NCBI RefSeq assembly: GCF_000230895.2 | Contig: NC_016604.1 | Span: 1,178,001 to 1,242,000, forward strand | Length of the DNA: 64,000 nt | Source: Mycolicibacterium rhodesiae NBB3 | Lineage (GTDB): Bacteria; Actinomycetota; Actinomycetes; Mycobacteriales; Mycobacteriaceae | Direction: 5' to 3' | Shown: positions 54,855 to 63,974 of the stretch, in pieces | Numbering within the stretch: position 1 is the first letter of the stretch | Layout of the letters: each line of letters starts with the position of its first letter | The notes under the pieces: generated by a model | Told to the model about the DNA's origin: nothing | The model's database searches: none | The model's input: the letters and a program-made list of their open reading frames with translations, nothing else | Program-made: the position numbers and the translations under genes

Positions 54855-55772
54855 ATGAGCGCCAAATGGACCGCGGCCGATGTGCCGGACCAATCCGGAC
54901 GCACAGCGATCATCACCGGCTCCAACACCGGCATCGGCTACGAAGCCGCCGCCGTCCTCGCCGCACGAGGTGCGCACGTCGTGCTCGCCGTCCGCAATCC
55001 CGCCAAGGGAGACGAAGCCGCCGCCCGTATCAGGACGATGAGCCCGAATGCGGTCGTCTCCGTGCAGGAACTCGACCTGACGTCGCTGGACAGCATCCGC
55101 GCCGCGGCCGACGCCCTGCGCACCGCGCATCCGCGCATCGATCTGCTCATCAACAACGCGGGCGTGATGCACACACCGCGATCGAAGACCAAGGACGGTT
55201 TCGAGCTGCAGTTCGGCACCAACCATCTCGGGCACTTCGCATTCACCGGTCAGCTGCTCGACAACCTGCTGCCCGTGGCCGGCTCGCGGGTGGTGACCGT
55301 CAGCAGCCAGGCCCACCGTTTCCGCGGCGCCATCGACTTCGACGACCTGCAGTCGGAGCAGAAGTACGACCGGGCGACCGCGTATGCGCGGTCCAAGATC
55401 GCCAACCTGATGTTCACCTACGAGCTGGCACGGCGATTGGAAGCGAGTGGGGCGCCGACGATTGCGACGGCCGCGCACCCGGGCAGCTCGAACACGGAGC
55501 TGACGCGCAACTACCCCAGTTTTCTGCAAGGCGCCGTGAACGTGGTGTGGGGATTGATTTCGCAGAGTGCGGAAATGGGGGCGCTGCCGACGCTGCGTGC
55601 GGCCACCGATCCCGGCGTGCGCAACGGCGAGTACTACGGACCCGACGGCATGGGTGAACAGCGCGGCCACCCGAAACGTGTTGATTCCAATAGGCAGTCG
55701 CACGATGTGGCCGTGCAGCGCCGGCTGTGGGACGTGTCCGAGAAGCTCACCGACGTCAGCTTCGGTGTCTGA
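54855..55772 (+). CDS. Short-chain dehydrogenase/reductase (Rv0439c-like, paralogue B)
   Basis: A 305-residue SDR: TGSNTGIGYEAA, NNAGVMHTP, QFGTNHLGHFAF and YARSKIANLM (Tyr-Lys). The stop overlaps the moeA2 start by one base (TGATG), the arrangement of Rv0439c-Rv0438c, so this is the syntenic copy. Close relative of 43660. Substrate unknown. Confidence 0.92.
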   Translation: MSAKWTAADVPDQSGRTAIITGSNTGIGYEAAAVLAARGAHVVLAVRNPAKGDEAAARIRTMSPNAVVSVQELDLTSLDSIRAAADALRTAHPRIDLLINNAGVMHTPRSKTKDGFELQFGTNHLGHFAFTGQLLDNLLPVAGSRVVTVSSQAHRFRGAIDFDDLQSEQKYDRATAYARSKIANLMFTYELARRLEASGAPTIATAAHPGSSNTELTRNYPSFLQGAVNVVWGLISQSAEMGALPTLRAATDPGVRNGEYYGPDGMGEQRGHPKRVDSNRQSHDVAVQRRLWDVSEKLTDVSFGV

Positions 55773-56995
55773 TGCGATCCGTCGAGGAGCATCAGCGCAC
55801 CGTGGCGGCTCTGATCGGTCGCCGACCGGCGGTCACCGTCCCCATCTCCGACACGCTCGGGCTCGTCCTCGCCGCCGACGTGGTGGCTCCGCTGTCGCTG
55901 CCCGGCTTCGACAACTCCGCGATGGACGGCTATGCGGTTGTCGCCGAGGATATTTCGGGCGCAACCGCTGAGGAGCCAGTACGCCTTCCGGTCGCAGAAG
56001 ACATCCCGGCCGGCCGGACCGACCAGCTCACCCTCACCCCCGGCACCGCCCACCGGATCATGACCGGCGCGCCACTGCCCGCCGGTGCCACCGCCGTCAT
56101 ACCCGTCGAGTCCACCAACGGCGCCACCGACACCGTCGAGATCCGCGCGAGCGCCAAACCGGGTCAACACATCCGCCGCGCGGGTGAGGACGTCACCGCA
56201 GGCACGACGGTGCTGCGCGCCGGACAGGTCGTCAGTCCCGCCGCGCTCGGTCTTGCCGCCGCCCTCGGACTCGCCGAGTTGTCCGTCATCCCGCGCCAGC
56301 GCGTGCTGGTGATGTCGACGGGATCCGAACTCGTCGCGCCGGGCACACCTCTTCAACCCGGTCAGATCTACGAATCCAACGCGGTGATGCTCGCCGCGGC
56401 GTTGCGCGATGCCGGCGCCGACGTGGTGGCCGCGCCGACAACGGGCGACGACGTCGACGCGTTCCGCGATGCGCTGACCCGCCATCGCAGCGACGCCGAC
56501 CTGATCATCACGACCGGTGGTGTCAGCGCGGGCGCGTACGAGGTCGTCAAGGATGCGCTCGGAGCCGGACGGCCGGCGACATCGGGCCTGAGCGGCGAGG
56601 TGGAATTCGTCAAGGTCGCGATGCAGCCCGGTATGCCGCAGGGCTCGGGCGTTGTCGACGGCACGCCGATCATCACGTTCCCGGGTAACCCGGTCAGCGC
56701 GCTGGTGTCCTTCGAGGTGTTCCTGCGCTCGCCGCTGCGGCGTGCGATGGGGCTGCCCAACGCCGATCGCCCCAGGCGCTCGGCCGTGCTGACCGAGGAC
56801 CTCACGTCGCCGCGCGGCAAGCGTCAGTTCCGCCGCGGAGTCCTCGACCCAGAGGCAGGTACCGTCACCAGTTACGGACCGCCGGCATCGCATCACCTGC
56901 GCTGGTTGGCGTCGGCGAACTGTCTGTTGGAGATCGATGAGAACACCGCCGAACTCGCCGGTGGGTCCAATGTTCAAGTGTGGGACTTGGCATAG
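55772..56995 (+). CDS. moeA2: Molybdopterin molybdenumtransferase MoeA
   Basis: A 407-residue MoeA: FDNSAMDGYAVVAED, MTGAPLPAGATAVIPVE, GSELV, TTGGVSAGAYEVVK and the FPGNPVSALVSFEVFLRP-type segment (FPGNPVSALVSFEVFLR). It inserts molybdenum into molybdopterin. Matches moeA2 (Rv0438c) position. Coupled to the SDR. Confidence 0.94.
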   Translation: MRSVEEHQRTVAALIGRRPAVTVPISDTLGLVLAADVVAPLSLPGFDNSAMDGYAVVAEDISGATAEEPVRLPVAEDIPAGRTDQLTLTPGTAHRIMTGAPLPAGATAVIPVESTNGATDTVEIRASAKPGQHIRRAGEDVTAGTTVLRAGQVVSPAALGLAAALGLAELSVIPRQRVLVMSTGSELVAPGTPLQPGQIYESNAVMLAAALRDAGADVVAAPTTGDDVDAFRDALTRHRSDADLIITTGGVSAGAYEVVKDALGAGRPATSGLSGEVEFVKVAMQPGMPQGSGVVDGTPIITFPGNPVSALVSFEVFLRSPLRRAMGLPNADRPRRSAVLTEDLTSPRGKRQFRRGVLDPEAGTVTSYGPPASHHLRWLASANCLLEIDENTAELAGGSNVQVWDLA

Positions 56996-57035
56996 CCCGA
57001 TTGGCGGCACGTCTCGCCCGTAGAATCGGCCCACG

Positions 57036-57755
57036 ATGGCCAGACGCCCCGACATTCAATCCGGCCCGGCGCGGTTCGCTGCGCTGGTCCGCACCTCCGT
57101 CCCTCCGATGCACCCGGCCGGGCTGCCGTTCGTCGGCGCGAGCCTCGCCGTTGCTGCGCTCGGGTACCGCAGCCGCTGGTTGCGGCGGGCAGGGCTCGCG
57201 TCCGCAGCGGCCAATGCCGCGTTCTTCCGGCACCCGCCGCGGGTACCACCGACCCGCGGCGGCCTCGTCGTCGCGCCGGCGGACGGACTGATCTGCCTCA
57301 TCCAGGAGGCGGTGCCACCGGCCGAACTCGGCCTGCCCTCAACGCCATTGCTGCGGGTCAGCATCTTCCTGTCGATCTTGGACACCCACGTGCAACGCGC
57401 TCCCATCGGTGGCGAGGTGGTTGGCGTCGCCCACCGGCCGGGGAAGTTTCATTCCGCCGAACTGGAAGCCGCAAGCGAGCTCAACGAACGCAACAGCGTG
57501 GTCATCCGCAGTCCAGAAGGTGCGGAGGTGATCGCTGTGCAGATCGCCGGTCTGGTGGCCCGCCGGATCGTGTGCAACACCAAGGTGGGCGACAAGCTCT
57601 CGATCGGCGAGACGTACGGCCTGATCCGCTACGGCTCACGGCTGGACACGTACCTGCCCGCCGGATCGAACCTGCTCGTGTCAGTCGGCCAGCGCGCACT
57701 CGGTGGCGAAACGGTACTGGCCGAATTGCCCTCAGCCCCCGGGGCGACTTCGTGA
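57036..57755 (+). CDS. psd: Phosphatidylserine decarboxylase
   Basis: A 239-residue PSD-A type proenzyme that makes phosphatidylethanolamine. Self-cleavage Gly200-Ser201 in LIRYGSRLD generates the pyruvoyl group; Asp83 (PADG) and His118 (DTHVQR) complete the processing triad. A hydrophobic N terminus ([16 protein letters not shown]) anchors it. Coupled to pssA by GTGA. Matches Rv0437c. Confidence 0.94.
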   Translation: MARRPDIQSGPARFAALVRTSVPPMHPAGLPFVGASLAVAALGYRSRWLRRAGLASAAANAAFFRHPPRVPPTRGGLVVAPADGLICLIQEAVPPAELGLPSTPLLRVSIFLSILDTHVQRAPIGGEVVGVAHRPGKFHSAELEAASELNERNSVVIRSPEGAEVIAVQIAGLVARRIVCNTKVGDKLSIGETYGLIRYGSRLDTYLPAGSNLLVSVGQRALGGETVLAELPSAPGATS

Positions 57756-58603
57756 TCAAACCCCGAGTCAAGGCGCCGGTGATCAGCCTGCGCATCCTGC
57801 CCAGCGCCATGACCGTGACCGCCATCTGTCTCGGTTTGAGCGCCGTGAAATTTGCGCTCGACGGCAGACCGACGGAGTCGATGGCGTTTCTGGCCGTTGC
57901 GGCGATTCTCGACGCGCTCGACGGCCGCATGGCTCGGATCCTGAAGGCCACGTCCCGGATGGGCGAGGAGATCGACTCGCTCGCCGACGCGGTGAACTTC
58001 GGCGTCGCACCGGCATTCATCGTCTACGCGACGCTGCTCTCGTCATCGCGCATCGGCTGGATCGTGGTGCTGCTGTACGCGGTGTGCATCGTCTTGCGGC
58101 TGGCCCGGTTCAACGCAATGCTCGACGTCGTCAAGCCGGACTACGAGAACAAGTATTTCGTCGGCATGCCGGCCCCCGCCGGGGCGATCGGCGCGATCGG
58201 ACCCTTGGCGGCCAAGATGCAGTTCGGCGACGGCTGGTGGACCTCTGAAATCGCCGTTGTGATCTGGATCGTCGGCGTTTCGCTACTCGCCGTCAGCTCG
58301 CTCCCGATGCGTAAGATCCATACCTTCGCGGTGTCGCCGAACATGGTTCCGCTGCTCCTGGTGGCAGTCGCGATTCTGGTAGCCGCGTCGATACTCTTCC
58401 CCTACCTCGTGATCCTGGCGATCATCATCGGGTACGTCATCCACATCCCGTTCGCGATCCGGACCCGGCGATTCCTGGCCGCGCATCCCGAGGTGTGGGA
58501 CGACAAACCCCGACAACAGCGGCAGGCACGACGGGCGATCCGCCGCGCGCAGCCGCACCGCCGGTCCGTGATGCGACTCGGGTTGCGCAGGCCGGGCTCC
58601 TGA
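57752..58603 (+). CDS. pssA: CDP-diacylglycerol-serine O-phosphatidyltransferase
   Basis: A 283-residue membrane enzyme with a perfect CDP-alcohol motif: Asp57-Gly58, Ala61-Arg62, Gly71, Asp75, Asp79. About seven helices. It makes phosphatidylserine for Psd, whose gene it overlaps by 4 bases. The C terminus is Arg-rich. Matches Rv0436c. Confidence 0.94.
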   Translation: MIKPRVKAPVISLRILPSAMTVTAICLGLSAVKFALDGRPTESMAFLAVAAILDALDGRMARILKATSRMGEEIDSLADAVNFGVAPAFIVYATLLSSSRIGWIVVLLYAVCIVLRLARFNAMLDVVKPDYENKYFVGMPAPAGAIGAIGPLAAKMQFGDGWWTSEIAVVIWIVGVSLLAVSSLPMRKIHTFAVSPNMVPLLLVAVAILVAASILFPYLVILAIIIGYVIHIPFAIRTRRFLAAHPEVWDDKPRQQRQARRAIRRAQPHRRSVMRLGLRRPGS

Positions 58604-58604
58604 C

Positions 58605-60815
58605 GTGACCGGTTTCGACTCGGGGCGCTCTGGAACCGACCGCCCCGCCCTCAAGCAGCAACTCACGCTGACCGCGCGCCTGAACACCTCGGCGTCGGAC
58701 ACCCGCCGTGGCGTGGTCCGGCTTCATCCCGAAGTCATTGCGGCGCTCGGTATCCGGGAGTGGGACGCGGTCTCGCTGACCGGCTCACGGACCACCGCCG
58801 CGGTGGCGGGTGTGGCCCCTTCGGGAACGCCGACCGGCACCGCGCTGCTCGACGATGTCACGTTGTCCAACGCAGGTGTCCGCGAGGACACCGGGGTGCT
58901 CGTCGCTCCGGCGACAGTCTACGGCGCGAGGTCGGTGACGTTGTCCGGCTCCAATCTCGCCACCCGGTCGATCTCACCGGCGACGCTGCGTCAGGCCCTG
59001 CTCGGCAAGGTGATGACGGTCGGTGACACGGTGTCGCTGCTCCCGCGTGAGCTCGGCCCCGACATCCCCACGTCGGCGGCCACGTCGGCGCTGGCGTCGT
59101 CGGTCGGCATCACCTGGACCTCCGAATTGCTGACGGTGACGGGCGTCGATCCTTCCGGACCCGTGAGCGTACAACCCAATTCGTTGGTGAGCTGGGGGGA
59201 CGGCGTGAACCCCGCGGCGACGACGTCGGGCCAACCGACGGTCACCGCCGCCAAGGAGGCGAGCGCCGTTGCTTTCGACGACCTCAAGGGTGCGCACGCC
59301 CAGGCGTCGCGGCTGACCGAGTGGCTCAAGCTCGCACTCGACCAGCCTCAGCTGCTCGAGACACTCGGCGCGACAGCCAATCTCGGTGTTCTCGTCTCCG
59401 GACCGGCCGGCGTCGGCAAGGCGACGATGGTGCGATCGGTGTGCGCCGACCGGCGACTCGTCGAACTCGACGGCCCCGAAGTGGGTGCGCTACGCGCCGA
59501 GGAACGGCTCTCCAGCGTGTCGTCGGCGGTATCGACGGTCCGCGACGGTGGCGGCGTGCTGCTCATCACCGATATCGACGCCCTGCTTCCCTCACCCGCG
59601 GAACCCGTTGCGACGCTGATCCTTACCGAGTTGCGCAACGCCGTCGCCACCGGTGGGGTCGCGTTCGTCGCCACCTCCGCGGTGCCCGACAACGTCGATC
59701 CCCGGCTGCGAACACCCGACCTCTGCGATCGTGAACTCGGCTTGAGTCTGCCCGACGGGACGATCCGCAAGCAGCTGCTGGAAGTTCTCTTGCGCGACGT
59801 CCCGGCGCAAACTCTGGACCTTGGCGAGATCGCGGACCGCACACCGGGTTTCGTCGTCGCCGACCTGTGCGCGCTGGTGCGCGAGGCGGCGCTGCGGGCG
59901 GCGGCGCGGGCCAGCACCGATAACAACCCGCCGTCGCTGACGCAGGAGGACCTCACCGGTGCGCTGAGCGTCATCCGTCCCCTGTCGAGGTCGGCCACCG
60001 AGGAGGTGTCGGTCGGATCGGTGACGCTCGAGGACGTCGGCGACATGGCCGAGACCAAGCAGGCATTGACCGAGGCCGTGCTGTGGCCGCTTCAGCATCC
60101 GGAGACCTTCGAGCGACTCGGCGTCGAACCGCCGCGCGGCGTTCTGCTCTATGGTCCCCCCGGCTGCGGCAAAACGTTCGTGGTGCGGGCGCTGGCCAGC
60201 TCGGGTCGCCTGAGCGTGCACGCCGTCAAGGGTGCCGAGCTCATGGACAAATGGGTCGGCTCATCGGAGAAGGCGGTGCGCGACCTGTTCCGTCGCGCCC
60301 GTGATTCCGCACCCTCGCTGGTGTTTCTCGATGAACTCGACGCCTTGGCGCCGCGGCGCGGCCAAAGCTTCGATTCTGGCGTCACCGACCGGGTGGTGGC
60401 TGCATTGCTGACCGAGCTCGACGGCATCGAGCCGCTGCGCAACGTGGTCGTACTCGGGGCGACGAACCGTCCCGACCTGATCGACCCGGCCCTGTTGCGG
60501 CCGGGCCGGCTGGAGAAGCTGGTGTTCGTCGAGCCGCCCGACGCCGAGGCGCGCCGCGAAATCTTGCGCACCGCAGGAAAATCCGTCCCGCTCGCCGACG
60601 ACGTCGACCTCGATGCACTGGCCGGTCAGCTCGACGGCTACAGCGCCGCCGACTGTGTGGCGTTGCTGCGGGAGTCCGCGCTGACGGCGATGCGGCGCTC
60701 CATCGACGCCGCCGCGGTCACCGCCGACGACGTGGCCAAGGCCCGCGAAACCGTGCGGCCGTCGCTCGACCCCGGTCAGATCGAGTCGCTACGGGCGTTC
60801 TCTGCGGCGCGCTGA
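58605..60815 (+). CDS. CDC48-like double AAA ATPase (Rv0435c-like)
   Basis: A 736-residue protein: N domain (double-psi barrel, about 15-200) and two AAA modules. D1 has GPAGVGKAT (Lys272) but a changed Walker B: LLITDID (Thr322-Asp323) in place of hhhDE, so D1 probably does not hydrolyse ATP. D2 is intact: GPPGCGKT (Lys523), LVFLDELDAL (Asp576-Glu577), GATNRPDLIDPALLRPGR. Unfoldase of unknown targets. It starts 1 base after pssA and likely shares the lipid operon, as in M. tuberculosis. Confidence 0.92.
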   Translation: MTGFDSGRSGTDRPALKQQLTLTARLNTSASDTRRGVVRLHPEVIAALGIREWDAVSLTGSRTTAAVAGVAPSGTPTGTALLDDVTLSNAGVREDTGVLVAPATVYGARSVTLSGSNLATRSISPATLRQALLGKVMTVGDTVSLLPRELGPDIPTSAATSALASSVGITWTSELLTVTGVDPSGPVSVQPNSLVSWGDGVNPAATTSGQPTVTAAKEASAVAFDDLKGAHAQASRLTEWLKLALDQPQLLETLGATANLGVLVSGPAGVGKATMVRSVCADRRLVELDGPEVGALRAEERLSSVSSAVSTVRDGGGVLLITDIDALLPSPAEPVATLILTELRNAVATGGVAFVATSAVPDNVDPRLRTPDLCDRELGLSLPDGTIRKQLLEVLLRDVPAQTLDLGEIADRTPGFVVADLCALVREAALRAAARASTDNNPPSLTQEDLTGALSVIRPLSRSATEEVSVGSVTLEDVGDMAETKQALTEAVLWPLQHPETFERLGVEPPRGVLLYGPPGCGKTFVVRALASSGRLSVHAVKGAELMDKWVGSSEKAVRDLFRRARDSAPSLVFLDELDALAPRRGQSFDSGVTDRVVAALLTELDGIEPLRNVVVLGATNRPDLIDPALLRPGRLEKLVFVEPPDAEARREILRTAGKSVPLADDVDLDALAGQLDGYSAADCVALLRESALTAMRRSIDAAAVTADDVAKARETVRPSLDPGQIESLRAFSAAR

Positions 60816-60828
60816 CGACATTCGTCGA

Positions 60829-61881
60829 CTACGGCCGAGCCTCGAGCACGAGGTTGAACGGAGTCTCGGTGGCCCGCCGGAAACGGGTGAACCCGCCACC
60901 GTCGACCACGACTTCGCGAAGCCGCGCTTCACCGGCCTGAGCCCCCAGCGCGGGACCCTTCCGCGCCAAGGACACCGGGACGCATATCTGGGTGGACGCG
61001 CCGTACATCACGCGACCCACCGGATTCAGATTGTCGGCCACCCGGTCATAGGCGAACGGCTCCACGAGCATCACGGTGCCGTCGTGGTTGATCGCCTCAC
61101 GCGCGTGCCGCGACACGCTGACCGGATCGGCCATGTCGTGCAGACAGTCGAAAAACGCGATGAGGTCGAAGCTCTTGTCCTGGTAGCCGACGGCATCGGC
61201 GACTTCGAAGCGCACGTTCGTAACGCCTGCGGCAGCGGCCTTTTCGGTGGCGACCGTGATCGACTCGTCGTGATAGTCGTAGCCGACGAACTCCGATTCG
61301 GGGAAGGACTTCGCCATCAGGATGGTGCTGGCACCGTGGCCGCATCCGACATCGGCGACCTTGGCCCCGCTCTCGAGTTTTCCGACGACGCCGTCGAGCG
61401 CCGGCAGCCACGAGCCGATCAGGTTCGAGTTGTAGCCCGCGCGAAAAAAGCGCTCCGTTCCCTCGAAAAGGCAGGGGTGATGATCTCCCCACTCCATACC
61501 GCGGCCAGACTTGAAGTTCTCGAGCGTGTGCTCGAGGGCGTGGAAGGTCGCCTCGACGATGTTGTACGCGCCCGGCATGTCGACCGGTCCGTTCGGGTCG
61601 GTCAGGCACAGCGCCTGCTCTGGACTCAGCGACCACTCGTCGGATGCGGGGTCGTACTCCACATATCCGCCTGCGCCCTGATTCCCCAGCCATTCTCGGA
61701 TGTAGCGCTCGTCGGTTCCGGTACGTTCCGCCAACTGCGACGACGTCAAGGCGCCTTTCGCCAGCTCGCGATACAGCCCGAGTCGATCGCCGACGAGAAT
61801 CAGCGTCGCACTCATCGCGGCCCCGAGGTCGCCCACCGCCTTGCCGAGAAATTCGTTCAACTTCGCTTCGTCGACAGCCAT
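60829..61881 (-). CDS. Class I SAM-dependent methyltransferase with winged-helix N terminus
   Basis: A 350-residue protein: N-terminal helix-turn-helix dimerisation part (ALTSSQLAERTGTDERYIREWL), then the Rossmann methyltransferase with ADVGCGHGASTILMA (SAM motif), FVGYDYHDESI and FDLIAFFDCLHDMADP. Resembles the Rv-type S-adenosylmethionine transferases used in small-molecule or stress metabolism. It diverges from a DUF1707 gene over a palindromic promoter region. Substrate unknown. Confidence 0.85.
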   Translation of the reverse strand: MAVDEAKLNEFLGKAVGDLGAAMSATLILVGDRLGLYRELAKGALTSSQLAERTGTDERYIREWLGNQGAGGYVEYDPASDEWSLSPEQALCLTDPNGPVDMPGAYNIVEATFHALEHTLENFKSGRGMEWGDHHPCLFEGTERFFRAGYNSNLIGSWLPALDGVVGKLESGAKVADVGCGHGASTILMAKSFPESEFVGYDYHDESITVATEKAAAAGVTNVRFEVADAVGYQDKSFDLIAFFDCLHDMADPVSVSRHAREAINHDGTVMLVEPFAYDRVADNLNPVGRVMYGASTQICVPVSLARKGPALGAQAGEARLREVVVDGGGFTRFRRATETPFNLVLEARP

Positions 61882-61990
61882 GGCCGCCTTCTTTCACTGA
61901 TTGGAAGTGAGGTGTCCATAGTGGGCGCGATGAGCGGCCCGCGTCGAGCATTCACCTCCCCCATCCGGACGTCTGTGCCCAGGCAAATAG

Positions 61991-62050
61991 ATCTTGACAG
62001 TGGCTAGTTCGAAGGGCATAGTCGATGCCGGAACTAGACACTGTCAAGAT
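61991..62050. promoter_or_regulatory. 60-bp nested palindrome with two facing -35 boxes
   Basis: 20-bp arms ATCTTGACAGTGGCTAGTTC (61991-62010) and its inverted copy (62031-62050) match at 19 of 20 positions, with a 20-base centre that holds GGCAT-AGTCG-ATGCC. Each arm has a perfect TTGACA: 61994-61999 on plus and 62047-62042 on minus. A CATAGT follows the plus -35 at 17 bases. This looks like a symmetric pair of overlapping divergent promoters for the methyltransferase (minus) and the DUF1707 gene (plus), probably with an operator. Confidence 0.75.
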
Positions 62051-62068
62051 TAGCTTCGGGAGGCCACG

Positions 62069-62497
62069 ATGACCGCGCCATTGACCGTTCGAGCCGGTGA
62101 TCGCGAGCGTGAACAGACTTCCAACCTGCTGGGCCAAGCCCTCGCGCAGGGCTACTTCACGCTGGACGAGTACGAGACTCGACTACAGGCCACTTTCGCC
62201 GCCCACACCACGGACGAACTGAGCGGGCTCGTCGCAGACCTGCCGCTGGACCGCATCCGGCGCAACGACCCGGCGCGCAGGCAGGCGCGCCGCAGAGCCG
62301 CATGGCGTGGCGTGCAGATCCACGTCGCGGCCTACGTCGCGATGGTCGTCATCGTGCTGACGGTGTGGCTGGTAGTCGGTCTCACCGCGGGCGCCTGGTA
62401 CTTCTGGCCGGTGTGGCCGATCCTCGGTGCCGGCATCGGCGTCATCGGACACGCAGTGCCGATTCACGGCTCGATCAAGCCTGCGCGAATCGCGTAG
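62069..62497 (+). CDS. DUF1707 + 2TM domain protein
   Basis: A 142-residue protein: DUF1707 motif RAGDREREQTSNLLGQALAQGYFTLDEYETRL (read as RAGDREREQTSNLL / GYFTLDEYETRL) at 8-45, a basic linker, then two helices (VAAYVAMVVIVLTVWLVVGL, YFWPVWPILGAGIGVIGHAV) of the 2TM type. GGGAGG 5 bases before the ATG. Common in actinobacteria, membrane-associated regulator of unknown role. Its end overlaps the response regulator gene by 34 bases. Confidence 0.88.
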   Translation: MTAPLTVRAGDREREQTSNLLGQALAQGYFTLDEYETRLQATFAAHTTDELSGLVADLPLDRIRRNDPARRQARRRAAWRGVQIHVAAYVAMVVIVLTVWLVVGLTAGAWYFWPVWPILGAGIGVIGHAVPIHGSIKPARIA

Positions 62498-63120
62498 CGC
62501 GTCAGGGCAACCCGGTCCTGCAGGCCGAGCTTGGCCAGCGTGTTGGTGCGGTGACGGTCGACGGTCTTGGCGCTGATGCTCAGCGTGGCAGCGATCTCGC
62601 GGGTGGAAAAGCCCTCGGCAATCAGCTTGAGCACCTCCTCCTCGCGCGGCGTGAGGATGGTTTCCGGCAGCGCGTCGCCCTGCCGTGCCCGGTGCAGATA
62701 GTCCCGGATCAGCGCAGTCACCGCACCCGCGTACAGAAACGGCTCCCCGCGCAGCGTCGCTCGGCATGCCTCGAGCAGATCGCGGTCCGCCACCGACTTG
62801 AGCACGTAGCCCGACGCGCCCGCCTTCAGAGCCTCGAAGAAGTACTGCTCGTTGTCGTACATCGACAGGATGAGGATCCGCACGTGCGGATGCCTGCGAT
62901 TCATTTCCCTCGCAGCCTGCAAACCCGTCATCCGCGGCATCGCGATATCGAGGATCGCCAGGTCAGCAGGTGTGCGGTCGAGCACGTCGAGCGCCTCGTT
63001 GCCGTCGGCCGCCTCCGCCACCACCGTGAGATCCGGCTCGGCATCGAGGATCATCCGTAGACCGCTGCGCACCAGCGCGTGGTCGTCGGCCAGCAGGATC
63101 CGCGCGGGCGACGCGAGCAT
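62464..63120 (-). CDS. NarL/LuxR-family response regulator
   Basis: A 218-residue response regulator: receiver 5-120 with phospho-Asp58 (LAILDIAMPRM) and Lys in YVLKSV; LuxR helix-turn-helix 150-210 (LTPREEEVLKLIAEGFSTREIAATL, SAKTVDRHRTN). ATG 63120 overlaps the histidine kinase stop by one base (TGATG). Cognate pair. Target genes unknown; the palindromic promoter at 61991 is a candidate nearby. Confidence 0.93.
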   Translation of the reverse strand: MLASPARILLADDHALVRSGLRMILDAEPDLTVVAEAADGNEALDVLDRTPADLAILDIAMPRMTGLQAAREMNRRHPHVRILILSMYDNEQYFFEALKAGASGYVLKSVADRDLLEACRATLRGEPFLYAGAVTALIRDYLHRARQGDALPETILTPREEEVLKLIAEGFSTREIAATLSISAKTVDRHRTNTLAKLGLQDRVALTRYAIRAGLIEP

Positions 63121-63974
63121 CAGCCGTCCCGATCGGGCAGCGGAATCACCAGACGCACCTCGGTGCCCTCGTCCTTGGCGCTCGTGATCGTCAGCGTCGC
63201 GTTCACCAGCACCGCCCGCTCACGCATCCCGTTGATACCCGCCCCCTCGTCGACGACGCCGCCTCGCCCGTCGTCGGCGATGCGCAGCGCGAGGTGATTC
63301 GCGGTGGAGTGCATATCGAGCCACACCTTGTTGGCCGCCGCATGCCTCGCGACGTTCGTCAGGCTCTCCTGCGCGACACGGTAACAAACCAGCTCGACAT
63401 CGGCGGGTAGCCGATCTCCTTGGGAGGCAATGTTTTTCACCACCGGAAGAGCGGTTGCCTGAGAGAATTCACTGCACAGCGCGTTGAGCGCACTCGTCAA
63501 CCCCAGGTCTTCCAACGCGTCCGGCCGTAGTCGACGGACGATGCTTCGGACTTCGTCGAGGCTCGCCCGCACGGCCTCCTGTGTCCCGGCGAGTTCGCTC
63601 TTGATCTCGGCGGGCGCCCGGTCGACGGCCCGTTTGAGCATCAGCAGCGCGACCGTCAGCGTCTGCCCGATCTCATCGTGCAGTTCGCGCGCGATGCGCT
63701 GGCGTTCGTTCTCCTGCGCGGCCAGCGCGGCCGCGCCCGCAGTCGTCCGCTCGGACTTCAGCAGCGGGGCCAGGCTCGACCGCAGCAGCAGCGCGTTCGC
63801 CGTCAGCATCACCGCAAGCCCGACGACGAGGACCGGAATCTCGGTGAGCTTGATGCGCGAGGACACCGACGCCGGCGACAGCGCGAGGATGAACGTGCCT
63901 GCAACGAAGATCAGGCCGTTGATCAGGAACACACGCCGAAACAGCGCGGCGGCTGGAGTGCGCGCCCCTCTCAT
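63120..63974 (-). CDS. Sensor histidine kinase (HisKA_3 type)
   Basis: A 284-residue NarX/DegS-like kinase: two N-terminal helices (LINGLIFVAGTFILAL, LVVGLAVMLTANALLL), a short dimerisation helix, phospho-His99 in ARELHDEIGQTL, and an ATPase domain with RVAQESLTNVARHA (N box), IADDGRGG (G box) and GTEVRLVIP. No extra sensor domain, so it senses through the membrane or with a partner. Coupled to the response regulator at 62464. Confidence 0.92.
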   Translation of the reverse strand: MRGARTPAAALFRRVFLINGLIFVAGTFILALSPASVSSRIKLTEIPVLVVGLAVMLTANALLLRSSLAPLLKSERTTAGAAALAAQENERQRIARELHDEIGQTLTVALLMLKRAVDRAPAEIKSELAGTQEAVRASLDEVRSIVRRLRPDALEDLGLTSALNALCSEFSQATALPVVKNIASQGDRLPADVELVCYRVAQESLTNVARHAAANKVWLDMHSTANHLALRIADDGRGGVVDEGAGINGMRERAVLVNATLTITSAKDEGTEVRLVIPLPDRDG

